A stretch of DNA of 14,407 bases from Dichotomicrobium sp964540795 (GTDB lineage: Bacteria > Pseudomonadota > Alphaproteobacteria > Rhizobiales > Rhodomicrobiaceae): the NCBI GenBank assembly GCA_964540795.1, contig CAZINX010000032.1, positions 1 through 14,407 on the forward strand. The letters are read 5' to 3'. This document shows positions 14,091 through 14,407 of the stretch, one piece after another. The notes under the pieces are model-generated. The model worked only from the letters and a program-made list of their open reading frames with translations. It searched no databases and was not told where the DNA came from. Made by a program: the position numbers and the translations under genes. The stretch's first letter is position 1, and each line of letters begins with the position of its first letter.

Positions 14091-14407
14091 GACAAACTCA
14101 CTCCGGTGACGCCCTCGGTATTCCTGGTCCCGGTCAATGAGCTACTCCTCAGGCGAGTGGCAACTCTGAGGCGCGGTCGGACTGCCGCTGCGTGACTCCT
14201 CGTGGCTGCCGAGACGCGATAAGCCCTCGAAGGCACTCGCACGATAGTTTGGCAGGTCTGCATCTCTGGAGCAATCAGGCCCCGCATCGTGACGGCATGA
14301 TCTTGTTTGATCTCGTAACGCAAGGAGCCTCCGGCAAACCCGGGGAGCTTCAATCGCGCGATGCAGGACCTCCTTGAGCCGGCCCTGTCGCTGGGCGGTC
14401 TCCAGCA
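14091..14407. other. No supportable gene at the right edge
   Basis: The 317 nt after atzF hold only short open frames on both strands (up to 95 residues on the minus strand, arginine/alanine-rich without a clear start), none with recognisable motifs or a ribosome binding site. I see no convincing terminator after atzF. The last ~100 bases have a different feel, and a minus-strand frame open to the edge reads LLETAQRQGRLKEVLHRAIE, so they could be the end of another gene or of mobile DNA that continues outside, but I cannot identify it. Confidence 0.4.

Overview
The window reads as chromosomal DNA of a high-GC alphaproteobacterium. The basis is the codon use, a set of small alphaproteobacterial-type genes next to a tRNA-Thr, and two families of short interspersed palindromes that I recognise from memory as common in this class. 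Genus cannot be assigned.

Layout. (1) About 1-3150 looks like ordinary chromosome: the end of an unrecognised gene, a YgjP-type zinc metalloprotease-like protein, a YcaD-like MFS transporter, a 52-aa basic protein and tRNA-Thr(GGU) with a probable terminator. (2) About 3150-6160 is a scrap zone beside the tRNA: a small membrane protein, an ORF whose end is lost to an insertion sequence, a decayed IS5-family element on the minus strand, and a decayed IS701-family element on the plus strand with visible ends. Both transposase genes are broken by short palindromic elements (about 24, 55 and 27 bp), and computing them out restores the reading frame each time. (3) 6239-14090 is a catabolic locus: a LysR-type regulator, then a divergent operon for a three-part ABC importer, a three-subunit nitrile hydratase/thiocyanate hydrolase-like enzyme, biuret amidohydrolase (BiuH) and allophanate hydrolase (AtzF). 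(4) 14091-14407 has no gene I can support.

How the operon may work. BiuH and AtzF together turn biuret into allophanate and then ammonia and CO2. The importer is of the SsuABC/TauABC/NrtABC type. No s-triazine hydrolase or urease is present in the window. Instead a cobalt-type hydratase with its beta subunit split into two genes sits directly upstream of biuH. Hydration of an N-cyano compound such as cyanourea would give biuret in one step, so the cluster may be an undescribed route that feeds cyano-nitrogen compounds into the biuret-allophanate pathway. That substrate is my inference; thiocyanate or another nitrile remains possible. A strong hairpin between the binding-protein and ATPase genes probably sets their relative expression.
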